Part shown: positions 36,289 to 45,083 of the stretch, in pieces
Position numbering within the stretch: position 1 is the stretch's first letter
Layout of the letters: each line of letters opens with the position of its first letter
Source of the DNA: Paenirhodobacter hankyongi
Lineage (GTDB): Bacteria > Pseudomonadota > Alphaproteobacteria > Rhodobacterales > Rhodobacteraceae
NCBI RefSeq assembly: GCF_003664585.1
Contig: NZ_RCHI01000008.1
Coordinates: 62,001-126,000 of the forward strand
DNA: 64,000 bases
Reading direction: 5' to 3'
The notes under the pieces: model-generated
Told to the model about the DNA's origin: nothing
The model's input: only the letters and a program-made list of their open reading frames with translations
Database searches by the model: none
Made by a program: the position numbers and the translations under genes

Positions 36289-36987
36289 ATGACCGATCTT
36301 CTGTTCGAGGCCCCGGCCCTGCCGACCCTGCCGGTGGCGAGCAATGCGGCCCGCTATCCGGTGCGGCGCATCTTCTGCGTCGGCCGCAACTATGCCGAAC
36401 ACGCGAAGGAAATGGGGGCCGAGGTCGACCGCGAGTCGCCCGTCTATTTCACCAAATCGGCCTTCGCGCTGGCGGCGTCGGGCAGCGCGCTGCCCTATCC
36501 GCCGGGCACGCAGGATCTGCACCACGAGGTCGAGCTGACCGTGGCGCTTGGCGCGCCGCTCTTCCGCGCGAGCGAGGCCGAGGCGGCGGCGGCGGTCTTC
36601 GGCTATGCCGTCGGGCTCGACATGACGCGGCGCGATCTGCAGGCGGCGGCGAAGGCGAAGCGCCATCCCTGGGATACCGGCAAGGATTTCGAGGGCTCGG
36701 CCATCGTCGCCGAGATCACCCCCGCCGCCACCTTCGGTGCGCTGGCGGATCAGGCGATCGCGCTCACCGTGAACGGCGCGCCGCGGCAGGGCTCGGGTCT
36801 GGGCGAGATGATCTGGTCGGTGCCGGCGCTGCTCGCGCATCTGTCGACGCTCTACCACCTCGGGCCGGGCGATCTGGTGATGACCGGCACACCCTCGGGC
36901 GTGGGGGCGGTCGGGCCGGGCGATGTGCTCGAGGGCACGATCGCCGGGCTGGCCCCGGTGCGGCTGACGATCACCGCGCCGGAGTAA
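36289..36987 (+). CDS. Fumarylacetoacetate hydrolase family protein
   Basis: A 232-residue FAH-fold enzyme; FCVGRNYAEHAKEMG, DLHHEVELTVALG (metal-binding Glu pair) and GDLVMTGTPSGVGAVGPGDVL are family motifs seen in YcgM-type acylpyruvases and fumarylpyruvate hydrolases. AAGGAG at 36278-36283 selects the ATG at 36289; another in-frame ATG (36274) overlaps the pepT stop. The substrate could be an acylpyruvate; no aromatic-degradation genes are nearby to decide. Confidence 0.85.
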   Translation: MTDLLFEAPALPTLPVASNAARYPVRRIFCVGRNYAEHAKEMGAEVDRESPVYFTKSAFALAASGSALPYPPGTQDLHHEVELTVALGAPLFRASEAEAAAAVFGYAVGLDMTRRDLQAAAKAKRHPWDTGKDFEGSAIVAEITPAATFGALADQAIALTVNGAPRQGSGLGEMIWSVPALLAHLSTLYHLGPGDLVMTGTPSGVGAVGPGDVLEGTIAGLAPVRLTITAPE

Positions 36988-36989
36988 GC

Positions 36990-37994
36990 TCAGGCCACCA
37001 GCTGCACCAGCGCGAAGGCGAGGCCCGAGATGAAGACCGCCGCCAGCGCGCCAAGCGCCAGCGGCCGCAGCCCGCGCGCCTTCAGCCGGCGGATATCGGT
37101 TTCAAGCCCCATCGCCGCCAGCGCCACGGTGAGCAGGAAGGCAGTGCCCCTGGCGATCGCCGCATGCAGCGCAGGCGCCGGCGGCAGCACGGTGTTCAGC
37201 AGCACCACCGCGATGAAGCCGAAGACGAACCACGGCAGCGGCGGCCGCGCCGCGCCCTCGGCCCGCTCGCGCCGCAGCGCGCCCAGCGTCAGGATCAGGG
37301 GCGCAAGCAGCATCACCCGACTGAGCTTGGCGATGGTGCCGAAATGCCCCGCCTCCTCGCCGCGGGCAAAGGCCGCCCCCACCACCTGCGCCACCTCGTG
37401 GATCGAGGCGCCGGTCCACAGCCCATAGGCGCGCGGGCCAAGGTCGATCGCCGCGGCCAGCATCGGCGCGCCCAGCATGGCGAGCGTGCCGAAGACGGTG
37501 ACACAGGCGATGGCATAGGCGACATCCTCGTCATCGGCATTCGTCACCGTGTTCACCGCGATCACCGCCGAGGCGCCGCAGATCGAGCTGCCGGCGGCGA
37601 TCAGCTCGGCCAGCGGCGCGGGCACGCCCAGCAGCCGGCCGAGCAGCTTCGTCACGGTGAAGGTCGCGACCAGCGTCACCGCGATCACCGCAAGGCCGGA
37701 AACCCCGACCGAGGCCGCCTGCGTCAGCGTCAGCTGGAACCCCAGCAGCACCACCCCCGCGCGCAGCACACGCTTGAGCGAGAAGGCGATGCCCGGTTGC
37801 AGCACGGCGATGGTGCCGAAGGTATTGCGCCAGACGACCCCCAGGATCAGCGCGAGGACAAGCGGGCTGAGCGCGGCGATGCCCAGCACCGCCTGCCCCG
37901 CCATCGCGAGCAGCGCAAGGGCAAGGCAGAGCGCAAGGCCGGGGGCGACAAGGCGCAAGGGCAGCGCCGGGCGGGGAAGAACGACAGAGGTCAT
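36990..37994 (-). CDS. YeiH-family putative sulfate exporter (UPF0324)
   Basis: A 334-residue polytopic membrane protein. AAGSSICGASAVIAV and GASIHEVAQVVGAA are the hallmark motifs of the YeiH/UPF0324 family, with about ten hydrophobic helices. Start placed at 37994; longer in-frame starts exist to 38036. Divergent from a LysR regulator, as yeiH is from yeiE in enterobacteria. The transported compound is not established from sequence. Confidence 0.85.
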   Translation of the reverse strand: MTSVVLPRPALPLRLVAPGLALCLALALLAMAGQAVLGIAALSPLVLALILGVVWRNTFGTIAVLQPGIAFSLKRVLRAGVVLLGFQLTLTQAASVGVSGLAVIAVTLVATFTVTKLLGRLLGVPAPLAELIAAGSSICGASAVIAVNTVTNADDEDVAYAIACVTVFGTLAMLGAPMLAAAIDLGPRAYGLWTGASIHEVAQVVGAAFARGEEAGHFGTIAKLSRVMLLAPLILTLGALRRERAEGAARPPLPWFVFGFIAVVLLNTVLPPAPALHAAIARGTAFLLTVALAAMGLETDIRRLKARGLRPLALGALAAVFISGLAFALVQLVA

Positions 37995-38055
37995 GGCAGA
38001 AACTTTCGCTGGATGCCCCCTCATCGCCCGACGCATTCAACAATTCCAATTCATA

Positions 38056-38068
38056 ATTCTGGTAGAAT
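38056..38068. promoter_or_regulatory. Candidate LysR operator between yeiH-like and lysR genes
   Basis: ATTCT-GGT-AGAAT is a perfect interrupted palindrome in a strikingly AT-rich 100-base divergent gap. Shape and location fit an LTTR box; binding is not shown. Confidence 0.45.
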
Positions 38069-38094
38069 CGTTCGTTTCTACTTATCAATCTCGC

Positions 38095-38955
38095 ATGACG
38101 CCCGAACAGCTCCGCATCTTCCTCGCTGTCGCCGACCGCGCCCATGTCACCCGCGCGGCCGAGGCGCTTGGCCTGACGCAATCGGCGGTCTCGGCGGCGC
38201 TGGCCACACTCGAACGCGCCCATGACGTGCAGCTTTTCGACCGGATCGGCCGGCGCATCGTGCTGACCGCCGAGGGCGCGGCCTTCGTGCCCGAGGCGCG
38301 GGCGGCACTCGACCGGCTGGAAACGGCGCAGGCGGTGCTCGATGATCTCGGCGCGCGGCCGCAGGGCGTGCTGCGGATCTGGGCGAGCCAGACGGTGGCA
38401 AGCTATTGGCTGCCGGCGCTGCTGGTGCGGTTCCGCGCCACGCATCCGCAGGTGCGGCTGCGGCTCGATGTCGGCAACACCGCGCAGGTGGCGGGGGCGG
38501 TGCGCGCCGGGGCCGCCGATCTCGGCTTTGTCGAGGGGGCGGTGAGCGACGGCGCGCTGCGCGCCCGCGCGGTGGCGCGCGACCGGCTGGTGCTGGTGGG
38601 GCCAGCGGGGCAGCCGCTGCCCGCGGGCGCGGCGCTGGCGCAGGCCCGCTGGATCCTGCGCGAGGAGGGCTCGGGCACGCGCTCGGTCGCCCTTGCCGCG
38701 CTCGACCGGCTGGGCCTCGACACGGCGGCGCTCGAGGTGGTTCTCGAACTGCCCTCGAACGAGGCGGTGCTGGCCGCGGTGGCGGCGGGCGGCGGGATCT
38801 CGGCGCTGTCCGAGCGGGTCGCGGAACATGCCACGGCCTCGGGCGCGGTGACGCTTGCCCCCCTGCCCGGCGCCGAACGGCCGTTCACCGCGCTGAGCCA
38901 CCCCGAACGCCACCGCACCCGGGCGATGGCCGCATTCCTTGAGCTTGCGGGTTAA
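38095..38955 (+). CDS. LysR-family transcriptional regulator
   Basis: A 286-residue LTTR. QLRIFLAVADRAHVTRAAEALGLTQSAVSAALATLE is the winged helix-turn-helix; the effector domain follows (LRIWASQTVASYWLPALL). Divergent from the YeiH-type exporter and likely its regulator. Its TAA shares the four bases TTAA with the stop of the convergent cobF. Confidence 0.9.
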   Translation: MTPEQLRIFLAVADRAHVTRAAEALGLTQSAVSAALATLERAHDVQLFDRIGRRIVLTAEGAAFVPEARAALDRLETAQAVLDDLGARPQGVLRIWASQTVASYWLPALLVRFRATHPQVRLRLDVGNTAQVAGAVRAGAADLGFVEGAVSDGALRARAVARDRLVLVGPAGQPLPAGAALAQARWILREEGSGTRSVALAALDRLGLDTAALEVVLELPSNEAVLAAVAAGGGISALSERVAEHATASGAVTLAPLPGAERPFTALSHPERHRTRAMAAFLELAG

Positions 38956-39704
38956 CTGCGCCGCAGCAGGTAGATGTCCATGATCCAGCCATGCGCGGCG
39001 CGTGCGGCGGCGCGGGTGGCAAGGATCTCGGGCCCGGCCTCGGCCAGGGGGCCCGCGTGCAGCACCTCTTCGGCCATGCCGACGAAGGCGCCCCACCAGA
39101 TCGTCACCCCTTCGGGCGCAAGCGTGCTGAAGGCGCAACCGCCGTCGAGCATCACCACAACCGTGTCGGCGCCCCCGGGCCAGCCGTCGTCGCGCAGCCG
39201 CCGCCCGGTGGTGATCACGACCGGCGCGCCGATCTCGTTGAGCGGGATCGCATGAGCGGCGCAGAGCGCCTGCACCGCGGTGATGCCGGGAATGACGCGG
39301 GTCGTCACCGGCAGCACGCGGGCCAGCCGCGCCGCGATGCGCAGCGTCGAATCGTAAAGCGAGGGGTCGCCCCAGACCAGGAGCGCCACCCGCCCCCCGG
39401 TGCCGATCTGCGTGCGGATCTCGCGCTCCCAGGCGGCGGCGATGGCGTCGTGCCAGTCGTCCACCCCTTGCCGGTAGGAGGGATTTTCCGCCTCGCGCAC
39501 CGGCAGGGCGAAGTCGACGACGCGCGGGCCGGGGCTGCGCAGATGGGTTTCGCACAGCGCGCGGCGCAGCCCCGCAAGGTCCGACTTCTCGGCGCCCTTG
39601 AGCGGGATCAGCACCAGATCGGCCGCGTTCATCGCGTCGATCGCCTGCAGCGTCAGATGCCCGGGGTTGCCGGTGCCGATGCCGATGAGGGTCAGTTCGA
39701 TCAT
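38952..39704 (-). CDS. cobF: Precorrin-6A synthase (deacetylating)
   Basis: A 250-residue SAM methyltransferase of the tetrapyrrole methylase fold that methylates C-1 of precorrin-5 with loss of acetate in the aerobic B12 pathway. LTLIGIGTGNPGHLTLQAIDAMN and VWGDPSLYDSTLRIA are typical of CobF. It is the last gene of the cbiM unit, 45 bases after cbiM, downstream of a cobalamin riboswitch. Confidence 0.95.
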   Translation of the reverse strand: MIELTLIGIGTGNPGHLTLQAIDAMNAADLVLIPLKGAEKSDLAGLRRALCETHLRSPGPRVVDFALPVREAENPSYRQGVDDWHDAIAAAWEREIRTQIGTGGRVALLVWGDPSLYDSTLRIAARLARVLPVTTRVIPGITAVQALCAAHAIPLNEIGAPVVITTGRRLRDDGWPGGADTVVVMLDGGCAFSTLAPEGVTIWWGAFVGMAEEVLHAGPLAEAGPEILATRAAARAAHGWIMDIYLLRRS

Positions 39705-39749
39705 GCGTGCTGTCTGCGGGCGGCAGGGTGTCCTGCCGCCCGCAGGTCC

Positions 39750-40415
39750 TCAGGCGTAAAGCCGCGGGGTGACGAGGGCCGAGCCGCGCAGCGCGTTCAG
39801 ACGCTTCGCCACCGCCAGCACGCCAAGATCGACGAGCGGTTCGACGAGGATCACCGTCATGTAGGCCATGCCGAAGGTCGCCACCTGCGAGACCGCGCCG
39901 AAGCCCTGGCCATAGAAGGCCCAGAAGCCGACCCAGGCGACGATGCCGCCCTGATAGGCGGTCGAGAGCGCGAGGGCCTGCGTATAGCGCAGCTCGACAT
40001 AGGGCGTGCCGGGCGCGATCAGCCGCTTTGCCAGCGCCTGCAGGCCAAAGAGCGGCACCAGCAGCGTGGTCATGTTCATCCCGTATTGCGGCAGGTCGAA
40101 GGGCGCGAAGAACAGCCCCTGGACCAGCAGGCCAAGCGCCAGCCCGATCGCCGCCGGCGCCGCGCCGAGGATCAGGAACAGCGTCGAGCCGAGGATCAGG
40201 TGGACCTCGGACACGCCCACGGGCATGTGCGGCAGCACCTCGAAGAAGGTGAAGACGAGGGCGGTGGCGATCGCCGAGCGGGCGATCAGCGAAACGGCGC
40301 CCTGCGCGCGGATCGCCTCAAAGGCGGTCTTCAGCGTGTAGACGCCCGCAGTGGCAGCGGTGGCATAGCTCAGCAGCAGCTTGGCGCCGGTGACGATACC
40401 GGGTTCGATATGCAT
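39750..40415 (-). CDS. cbiM: Cobalt ECF-transporter permease CbiM-like
   Basis: A 221-residue membrane protein starting MHIEPG, where the N-terminal Met-His is the cobalt-binding loop of CbiM proteins; six or so hydrophobic segments follow (GAKLLLSYATAA, VLPHMPVGVSEVHLILGS). AAGGAG precedes the ATG at 40415. No cbiN, cbiQ or cbiO accompanies it. A cobalamin riboswitch lies directly upstream, so it should be shut off when cobalamin is plentiful. Cobalt supply for CobN fits the neighbourhood. Confidence 0.82.
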   Translation of the reverse strand: MHIEPGIVTGAKLLLSYATAATAGVYTLKTAFEAIRAQGAVSLIARSAIATALVFTFFEVLPHMPVGVSEVHLILGSTLFLILGAAPAAIGLALGLLVQGLFFAPFDLPQYGMNMTTLLVPLFGLQALAKRLIAPGTPYVELRYTQALALSTAYQGGIVAWVGFWAFYGQGFGAVSQVATFGMAYMTVILVEPLVDLGVLAVAKRLNALRGSALVTPRLYA

Positions 40416-40417
40416 GT

Positions 40418-40426
40418 CGGTCTCCT
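40418..40426 (-). promoter_or_regulatory. cbiM ribosome-binding site repeating the B12-box core
   Basis: On the minus strand AGGAGACCG occurs here, forming the Shine-Dalgarno of cbiM, and again at 40466-40474 inside the riboswitch B12 box. Two identical 9-mers 48 bases apart could compete for the same partner strand, a possible translational switch. Confidence 0.5.
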
Positions 40427-40449
40427 TGCCGTCACACCCGACGGCGGTT

Positions 40450-40655
40450 GAGGTTGCCTGCTGGCCGGTCTCCTGGCTCGCGGGTCGCAGCACCTCTTCG
40501 CCTTCCCGGGGAAACCCCAGTGGCAATGTGAAGGGCGCTCGCCGCATACAGTCGCGGGGGCGGCCGGGGCTTCGGGCGCCGCAACTGGGTCCGCCCTTCC
40601 CCGTTCCCGATGAAGCCCGGCGCTTTGCGCGTGATGGGCACCATGCAGGGGTTCA
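40450..40655 (-). promoter_or_regulatory. Cobalamin riboswitch upstream of cbiM
   Basis: Read on the minus strand, the conserved blocks appear in order: GCGACTGTA (40548-40556), CCACTG (40518-40523), GGGAAGG (40501-40507) and the B12 box AGCCAGGAGACCGGCC (40463-40478). Together these identify the adenosylcobalamin aptamer. It ends about 35 bases before cbiM and starts just after cobA, so it would give cbiM-cobF separate control. No U-tract terminator is seen, favouring a translational output. Confidence 0.92.
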
Positions 40656-40680
40656 GATAAACGCCAACGGCGCGCCGAGG

Positions 40681-41430
40681 TCAAGCGCCGCCGGTCTCTC
40701 CGGGCGGCAGGCCGAAGGGGGCGAGCGGGCCATAGAAGATCAGCGCCGGATGGTCGGTGCGCGCGCCCGCCAGCACCTCGGCCAGCTCCGCCACGGTCGA
40801 GCGCAGGAAGCTCTGCCCCTCCTGCCCCACCGCCTCGGCCAGCATCGCGGGGGTGTCGGCCGGCAGGCCCTGCGCGATCAGCCCGCGGGCGAGGTCCGGG
40901 AAGGTGCGCTTGCCCATGAAGACGACGGTGGTCACCCCCGGATCGGCGAGCGCCGCCCAGTTGAGCGTCTCGGGCAGGCCGCCGGTGACGTCGGCGCCGG
41001 TGACGAATTGCAGCCGCCGCGCGGTCAGCCGGCGGGTGAGCGGGATGCCCGCATGCGCCGCCGCGGCACAGGCCGAGGGCACGCCCGGCACGATCTCGTA
41101 AGGGATTCCGGCGGCCAGAAGCGCGCCGATCTCCTCCTCGAGCCGACCGAAGATACCCGAATCGCCCGACTTCAGCCGCACCACGCGTTTGCCGGCCTGC
41201 GCGTGCTCGACCAGGAGCGCGTTGACGTGTTCCTGCTTCGCCGAGGGCCGGCCGGCGCGCTTGCCCACCGCAATCCGCTCGGCCCCCGCCCCCGCATGGT
41301 CCAGCACCGGGCCCGAGGCGAGATCGTCGAACAGCACGACATCGGCGCGCTTGAGCCGGTCGACCGCCTTGAGGGTGATCAGCTCGGGATCGCCCGGGCC
41401 GGAGGAAACGAAGGAGACGAAGCCGGTCAT
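40681..41430 (-). CDS. cobA: Uroporphyrinogen-III C-methyltransferase
   Basis: A 249-residue SUMT making precorrin-2 by methylating C-2 and C-7, the entry step to cobalamin. VSSGPGDPELITLKAVDRLKRADVVLFDDL and VRLKSGDSGIFGRLEEEI are diagnostic. No fused siroheme or uroporphyrinogen synthase domain. ATGA overlap with cobB. Last gene of the long minus-strand cob series before the second riboswitch. Confidence 0.95.
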   Translation of the reverse strand: MTGFVSFVSSGPGDPELITLKAVDRLKRADVVLFDDLASGPVLDHAGAGAERIAVGKRAGRPSAKQEHVNALLVEHAQAGKRVVRLKSGDSGIFGRLEEEIGALLAAGIPYEIVPGVPSACAAAAHAGIPLTRRLTARRLQFVTGADVTGGLPETLNWAALADPGVTTVVFMGKRTFPDLARGLIAQGLPADTPAMLAEAVGQEGQSFLRSTVAELAEVLAGARTDHPALIFYGPLAPFGLPPGETGGA

Positions 41431-42773
41431 GCGCTGGCCTTTGCGATCAGGTGGAAGAAGGTGCCGGTGACGCGCCCGCCGCCCGGGGTGAGGCGCAGCG
41501 AGCCGGTCTCGGCCACCGCCGCGCCAGTGGCGTCGGTGACGGCGGCAAGCGGCGCGTCGGGCTGCGCGAGGATCGTGGCATAATGGAACTCGTGCCCGCG
41601 CAGGCGGGTGCCGGGCGGGGCGACGGGCGTGGGCGCCGCAAGCGTGGCGAGTCGATATCCGAGATGCATCCGGCGTGTCGCGAAAGAGGTTTCGAGCCCG
41701 AGGAGCCCGGTCATAGGATAGCGCGCCCCGTCGGCCGCGACGAGCCCCGCGCCAAGCACCATGTAACCGCCGCATTCGCCATGCACCGGGCGGGTTTCGG
41801 CAAAGGCGCGCAGCCCGGCGCGGAAGGTCTCGGCGGCAGCCAGCCGCGGCGCGTGCAGCTCGGGATAGCCGCCGGGCAGCCAGCAGGCATCGGCACCCGG
41901 GTCGGGCGCCTCGTCGGCGAGCGGCGAGAACGGCACGATCGTCGCCCCGGCCGCGCGCCATTCGGCCAACAGATGCGGATAGACGAAGGAAAACGCCGCG
42001 TCGCGGGCCAGCGCGATGCGCCCGCCGGGCGGGGCAAGGCGCGGCACCGGCCCGGCGTCCATCGGCACGGACATGGCCACCGCCTGCATCCGCTCAAGAT
42101 CGCAGCAGCGCGCGATCACCGTGCCCGCCTCGGCCAGCAGCGCATCGAGTTCCGAGGTCTCCTCGGCCTGCACGAGGCCCAGATGCCGCTCGGGCAGGCG
42201 GATGCCCGCGGCGCGCGGCAACACCCCCAGCACCTCGATCGCCACCGCCTCGAGCCCGCGCCGGATCAGCGCCTCGTGCCGCGCCGAGGCGACATTGTTC
42301 AGCACCACGCCGGCAAGCCGCACATCGGAACGGTAACGCGCAAAGCCAAGCGCCATCGCCGCAACCGATTGCGCCGCGCCCGAGGCATCGAGCACCAGCA
42401 CCACCGGCCAGCCGGTCAGCGCCGCGATATCGGCCGAGGCGCCGATCCCCGCCTCGCCCGGCACCGCGACCCCGTCGAACAGGCCCATCGAGCCCTCGGC
42501 GATCACCAGCCCCGCGTCATCTGGCGCGGTCAGCGCGGCGATCTGCCCTGCCGTCATCGCCCAGCTGTCGAGATTGACCGAGGCGCGCCCGGCGGCGGCG
42601 GCGTGAAAGGCCGGGTCGATGTAATCGGGCCCGCATTTGAACGGCCGCACCGCGACGCCGCGCGCCCGCAGCGCGGCAATCAGGCCGAGCGTCAGCGTGG
42701 TCTTGCCGGTGCCCGAGGCGGGCGCGGCGATCAGCAGCCCCCCCGTCATCCGCCTTGTCATCCGCCCCGTCAT
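41427..42773 (-). CDS. cobB: Hydrogenobyrinic acid a,c-diamide synthase
   Basis: A 448-residue glutamine-dependent amidotransferase that amidates side chains a and c using ATP. The N-terminal half has the P-loop [19 protein letters not shown] and the C-terminal half the class I glutaminase-like domain with the nucleophile in [12 protein letters not shown]. Initiation could be at 42773 or at Met codons 5 or 9; ATGA overlap with cobM supports the first. Confidence 0.95.
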   Translation of the reverse strand: MTGRMTRRMTGGLLIAAPASGTGKTTLTLGLIAALRARGVAVRPFKCGPDYIDPAFHAAAAGRASVNLDSWAMTAGQIAALTAPDDAGLVIAEGSMGLFDGVAVPGEAGIGASADIAALTGWPVVLVLDASGAAQSVAAMALGFARYRSDVRLAGVVLNNVASARHEALIRRGLEAVAIEVLGVLPRAAGIRLPERHLGLVQAEETSELDALLAEAGTVIARCCDLERMQAVAMSVPMDAGPVPRLAPPGGRIALARDAAFSFVYPHLLAEWRAAGATIVPFSPLADEAPDPGADACWLPGGYPELHAPRLAAAETFRAGLRAFAETRPVHGECGGYMVLGAGLVAADGARYPMTGLLGLETSFATRRMHLGYRLATLAAPTPVAPPGTRLRGHEFHYATILAQPDAPLAAVTDATGAAVAETGSLRLTPGGGRVTGTFFHLIAKASA

Positions 42774-43552
42774 GCGCCCGTATCCGGGAAGCGCGGCGCC
42801 GCGCCGCGCGGGCGGAAACGGCGGTCATAATCGCCGGCGTAAAGACGGCTTTCGCCGAAGTCCTCGGCGCCAAGCGAGCGGCCGACGAGGATCAGCGCGG
42901 TGCGCTCGCCCTCGCCCACCGCCGGGTCGAGCGTGCCGAGCGTCGCACGCAGCACCCGCTCGTCGGGCCAGCTTGCGCGCCAGACCACCGCCACCGGGCA
43001 ATCGGCGCCGTAATGCGGCGTCAGCTCGGCGATCACGCGCGGCAGCACATGCACCGACAGGTGGATCGCCAGCACCGCCCCGGTCGCGGCGAAATTCGCC
43101 AGCGTCTCGCCCTCGGGCATCGCCGAGGCGCGCCCCGAGGTCCGGGTCAGCACCACCGATTGCGCGACGCCGGGCAGGGTCAGCTCGGCCCCCAGCGTTG
43201 CGGCGGCGGCGGCGAAGGCCGGCACGCCCGGGGTGACGTCATAGGGAATGCCGAGCGCGCGCAGCCGGCGCAGCTGCTCGCCCATCGCCGACCAGACCGA
43301 CAGATCGCCCGAATGCAGCCGCGCCACGTCCTGCCCGGCGGCATGGGCCGCGGCGATCTCGTCGATGATCGCGTCAAGGCTGAGCGGCGCGGTGTTCACG
43401 ATCCGCGCACCGGGTGGGCAATGGGCGAGCAGCGCCTCGGGCACCAGGCTGCCAGCATACAGGCAGACCGGCGCGGCGGCGATCAGGTCGCGCCCGCGCA
43501 GGGTGATCAGATCGGCGGCGCCGGGACCCGCGCCGATGAAATGGACGGTCAT
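42770..43552 (-). CDS. cobM: Precorrin-4 C11-methyltransferase
   Basis: A 260-residue tetrapyrrole methylase. [28 protein letters not shown] and [15 protein letters not shown] identify the CobM/CbiF group, which methylates C-11 to give precorrin-5. Four-base overlaps with cobE upstream and cobB downstream. Confidence 0.95.
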   Translation of the reverse strand: MTVHFIGAGPGAADLITLRGRDLIAAAPVCLYAGSLVPEALLAHCPPGARIVNTAPLSLDAIIDEIAAAHAAGQDVARLHSGDLSVWSAMGEQLRRLRALGIPYDVTPGVPAFAAAAATLGAELTLPGVAQSVVLTRTSGRASAMPEGETLANFAATGAVLAIHLSVHVLPRVIAELTPHYGADCPVAVVWRASWPDERVLRATLGTLDPAVGEGERTALILVGRSLGAEDFGESRLYAGDYDRRFRPRGAAPRFPDTGA

Positions 43553-43896
43553 TCGGTCTCTCCTTCGGACAGGGCAAGGGCGACGGTCACGCCGCCCGGA
43601 CAGATGCGGCGCGGCACGGCAAGGCGGGCGCCCGGGCCCGCGGCGACCAGCGCCGCCGCCTCGGCCACCGATCCGGTGCCATGGGCCGCCAGAATGCGCG
43701 GCGCGCGGGTGGGGGTGGGCACGCCCGCGACCTCGACCGCACGCACCGGCAGCCCAAGCGGCACCACCGCCGCCCGCAGCGCCGCGGCCTTCGTGGGCAG
43801 CGTCGCCAGCGCATCGAGCCGGCCCAGGGGGGCCAGCGCCGCCGCGATCTCGGCCGCCGTCGCGGCCGCGCGAAAGCCCACGCCCGCGACCCTCAT
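43549..43896 (-). CDS. cobE: Cobalamin biosynthesis protein CobE (CbiG C-terminal domain)
   Basis: A 115-residue protein matching the C-terminal domain of Cbi[38 protein letters not shown] and [16 protein letters not shown]. CobE belongs to the aerobic pathway and has been linked to handling of precorrin intermediates. The start at 43896 overlaps the cobL stop (ATGA); an upstream Met would lie inside cobL. Confidence 0.85.
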   Translation of the reverse strand: MRVAGVGFRAAATAAEIAAALAPLGRLDALATLPTKAAALRAAVVPLGLPVRAVEVAGVPTPTRAPRILAAHGTGSVAEAAALVAAGPGARLAVPRRICPGGVTVALALSEGETE

Positions 43897-45083
43897 CGGG
43901 TCACGCTCCACTGCACCACCGGGCGCGCCGGCGCCCAGCCGCGACCCCGGCCAAGCGGTGCCACCTGCGCGATCTCGATCCGCAGCAGCGTGCCGCCGTG
44001 GCGGGCATGAAGCGCGATCAGCAGCGCCTCGGTTTCAAGCGTGACGGCATTGGCGACGATCCGGGTGGCGGGGGCAAGCGCCTCCCACAGCGCCGCGAAC
44101 AGCGCCTCGGAACCGCCACCACCGACGAAGACGGCATCGGGTGCAGGCAGGCCGGCAAGCGCGGCGGGCGCCTGGCCTTGCACCGCCTGCATCCGTCCGC
44201 CAAGGCCGAACTCCGCGATATTCGCGCGGATGTTGTCGAGCCGGTCCGGCCGCGGCTCGATCGTGCAGGCGCGACCGCCGGCCAGGCACCACTCGACCGA
44301 GACCGAGCCCGAGCCGCCGCCGATGTCCCACAAGAGTGCGCCGGGTCGGGGGGCAAGGGCTGCAAGGGTCAGCGCCCGCACCGGCGACTTGGTGATCTGC
44401 CCGTCATGGGCAAAGGCCGCCTCGGGCAGGCCCGGGCTGCGCGGCAGGCCGGCCCCCGCGGGCAGCGCGGCGCCGTCGAGCGCCACGGCAACGGGGGCCG
44501 CGATCTCGTCCAGATCGAAAGCATCGGCGCGGGCGCGGCGCAACCGCTCGGCCGGGCCGCCCAGCCGTTCGAGCACCGTCATCCCGACCGCGCCGAAACC
44601 GCCATCGGCGAGCCAGCGCGCGAGATCGGCCACCGCCGCGCCGTCACGCAGCGTGGCGATGACCCGGACGCCGCGGCACAGCACCGGGCGCAGCCGCGCG
44701 AAGGGGGCAGCGTGCAGCGCAAGGCAGGTCGTGTCCTCCAGCCGCCAGCCCATCCGGGCGGCTGCCAGCGAGCACACGCCCGCAACCGGGATCGCCCGCC
44801 ACTCGCCGGGGCCGAGCGCCGCCGCCAGGACCGCCCCCGCCCCCGCCCAGAACGGATCGCCCGAGGCCAGAACCACCGTGCGCCGGCCCCGCTCGGCCAG
44901 CACCGGCGCGATGTCGAAGGGCACGGGCCAGGCCCGCGCGCGCGCCCCGGCGCCAACCAGCTCGAGGTGCCGCGGCCCGCCGAAGATCACCTCGGCCGTG
45001 GCGAGTGCGGCACGGCTTGCATCCGGCAGCCCGGCAAGGCCATCTTCGCCAAGACCGACGATCAGCAGCCAGGGCTCAGCCAT
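43893..45083 (-). CDS. cobL: Precorrin-6Y C5,15-methyltransferase (decarboxylating)
   Basis: A 396-residue bifunctional enzyme: the N-terminal CbiE-like methylase ([21 protein letters not shown]) and the C-terminal CbiT-like methyltransferase/decarboxylase ([19 protein letters not shown]). It methylates C-5 and C-15 and removes the C-12 acetate carboxyl. AAGGA lies eight bases before the ATG. The ATG at 45083 interlocks with the plus-strand ATG of cobK (both within CATG 45081-45084), and its promoter, if any, must lie inside cobK. Confidence 0.95.
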   Translation of the reverse strand: MAEPWLLIVGLGEDGLAGLPDASRAALATAEVIFGGPRHLELVGAGARARAWPVPFDIAPVLAERGRRTVVLASGDPFWAGAGAVLAAALGPGEWRAIPVAGVCSLAAARMGWRLEDTTCLALHAAPFARLRPVLCRGVRVIATLRDGAAVADLARWLADGGFGAVGMTVLERLGGPAERLRRARADAFDLDEIAAPVAVALDGAALPAGAGLPRSPGLPEAAFAHDGQITKSPVRALTLAALAPRPGALLWDIGGGSGSVSVEWCLAGGRACTIEPRPDRLDNIRANIAEFGLGGRMQAVQGQAPAALAGLPAPDAVFVGGGGSEALFAALWEALAPATRIVANAVTLETEALLIALHARHGGTLLRIEIAQVAPLGRGRGWAPARPVVQWSVTR

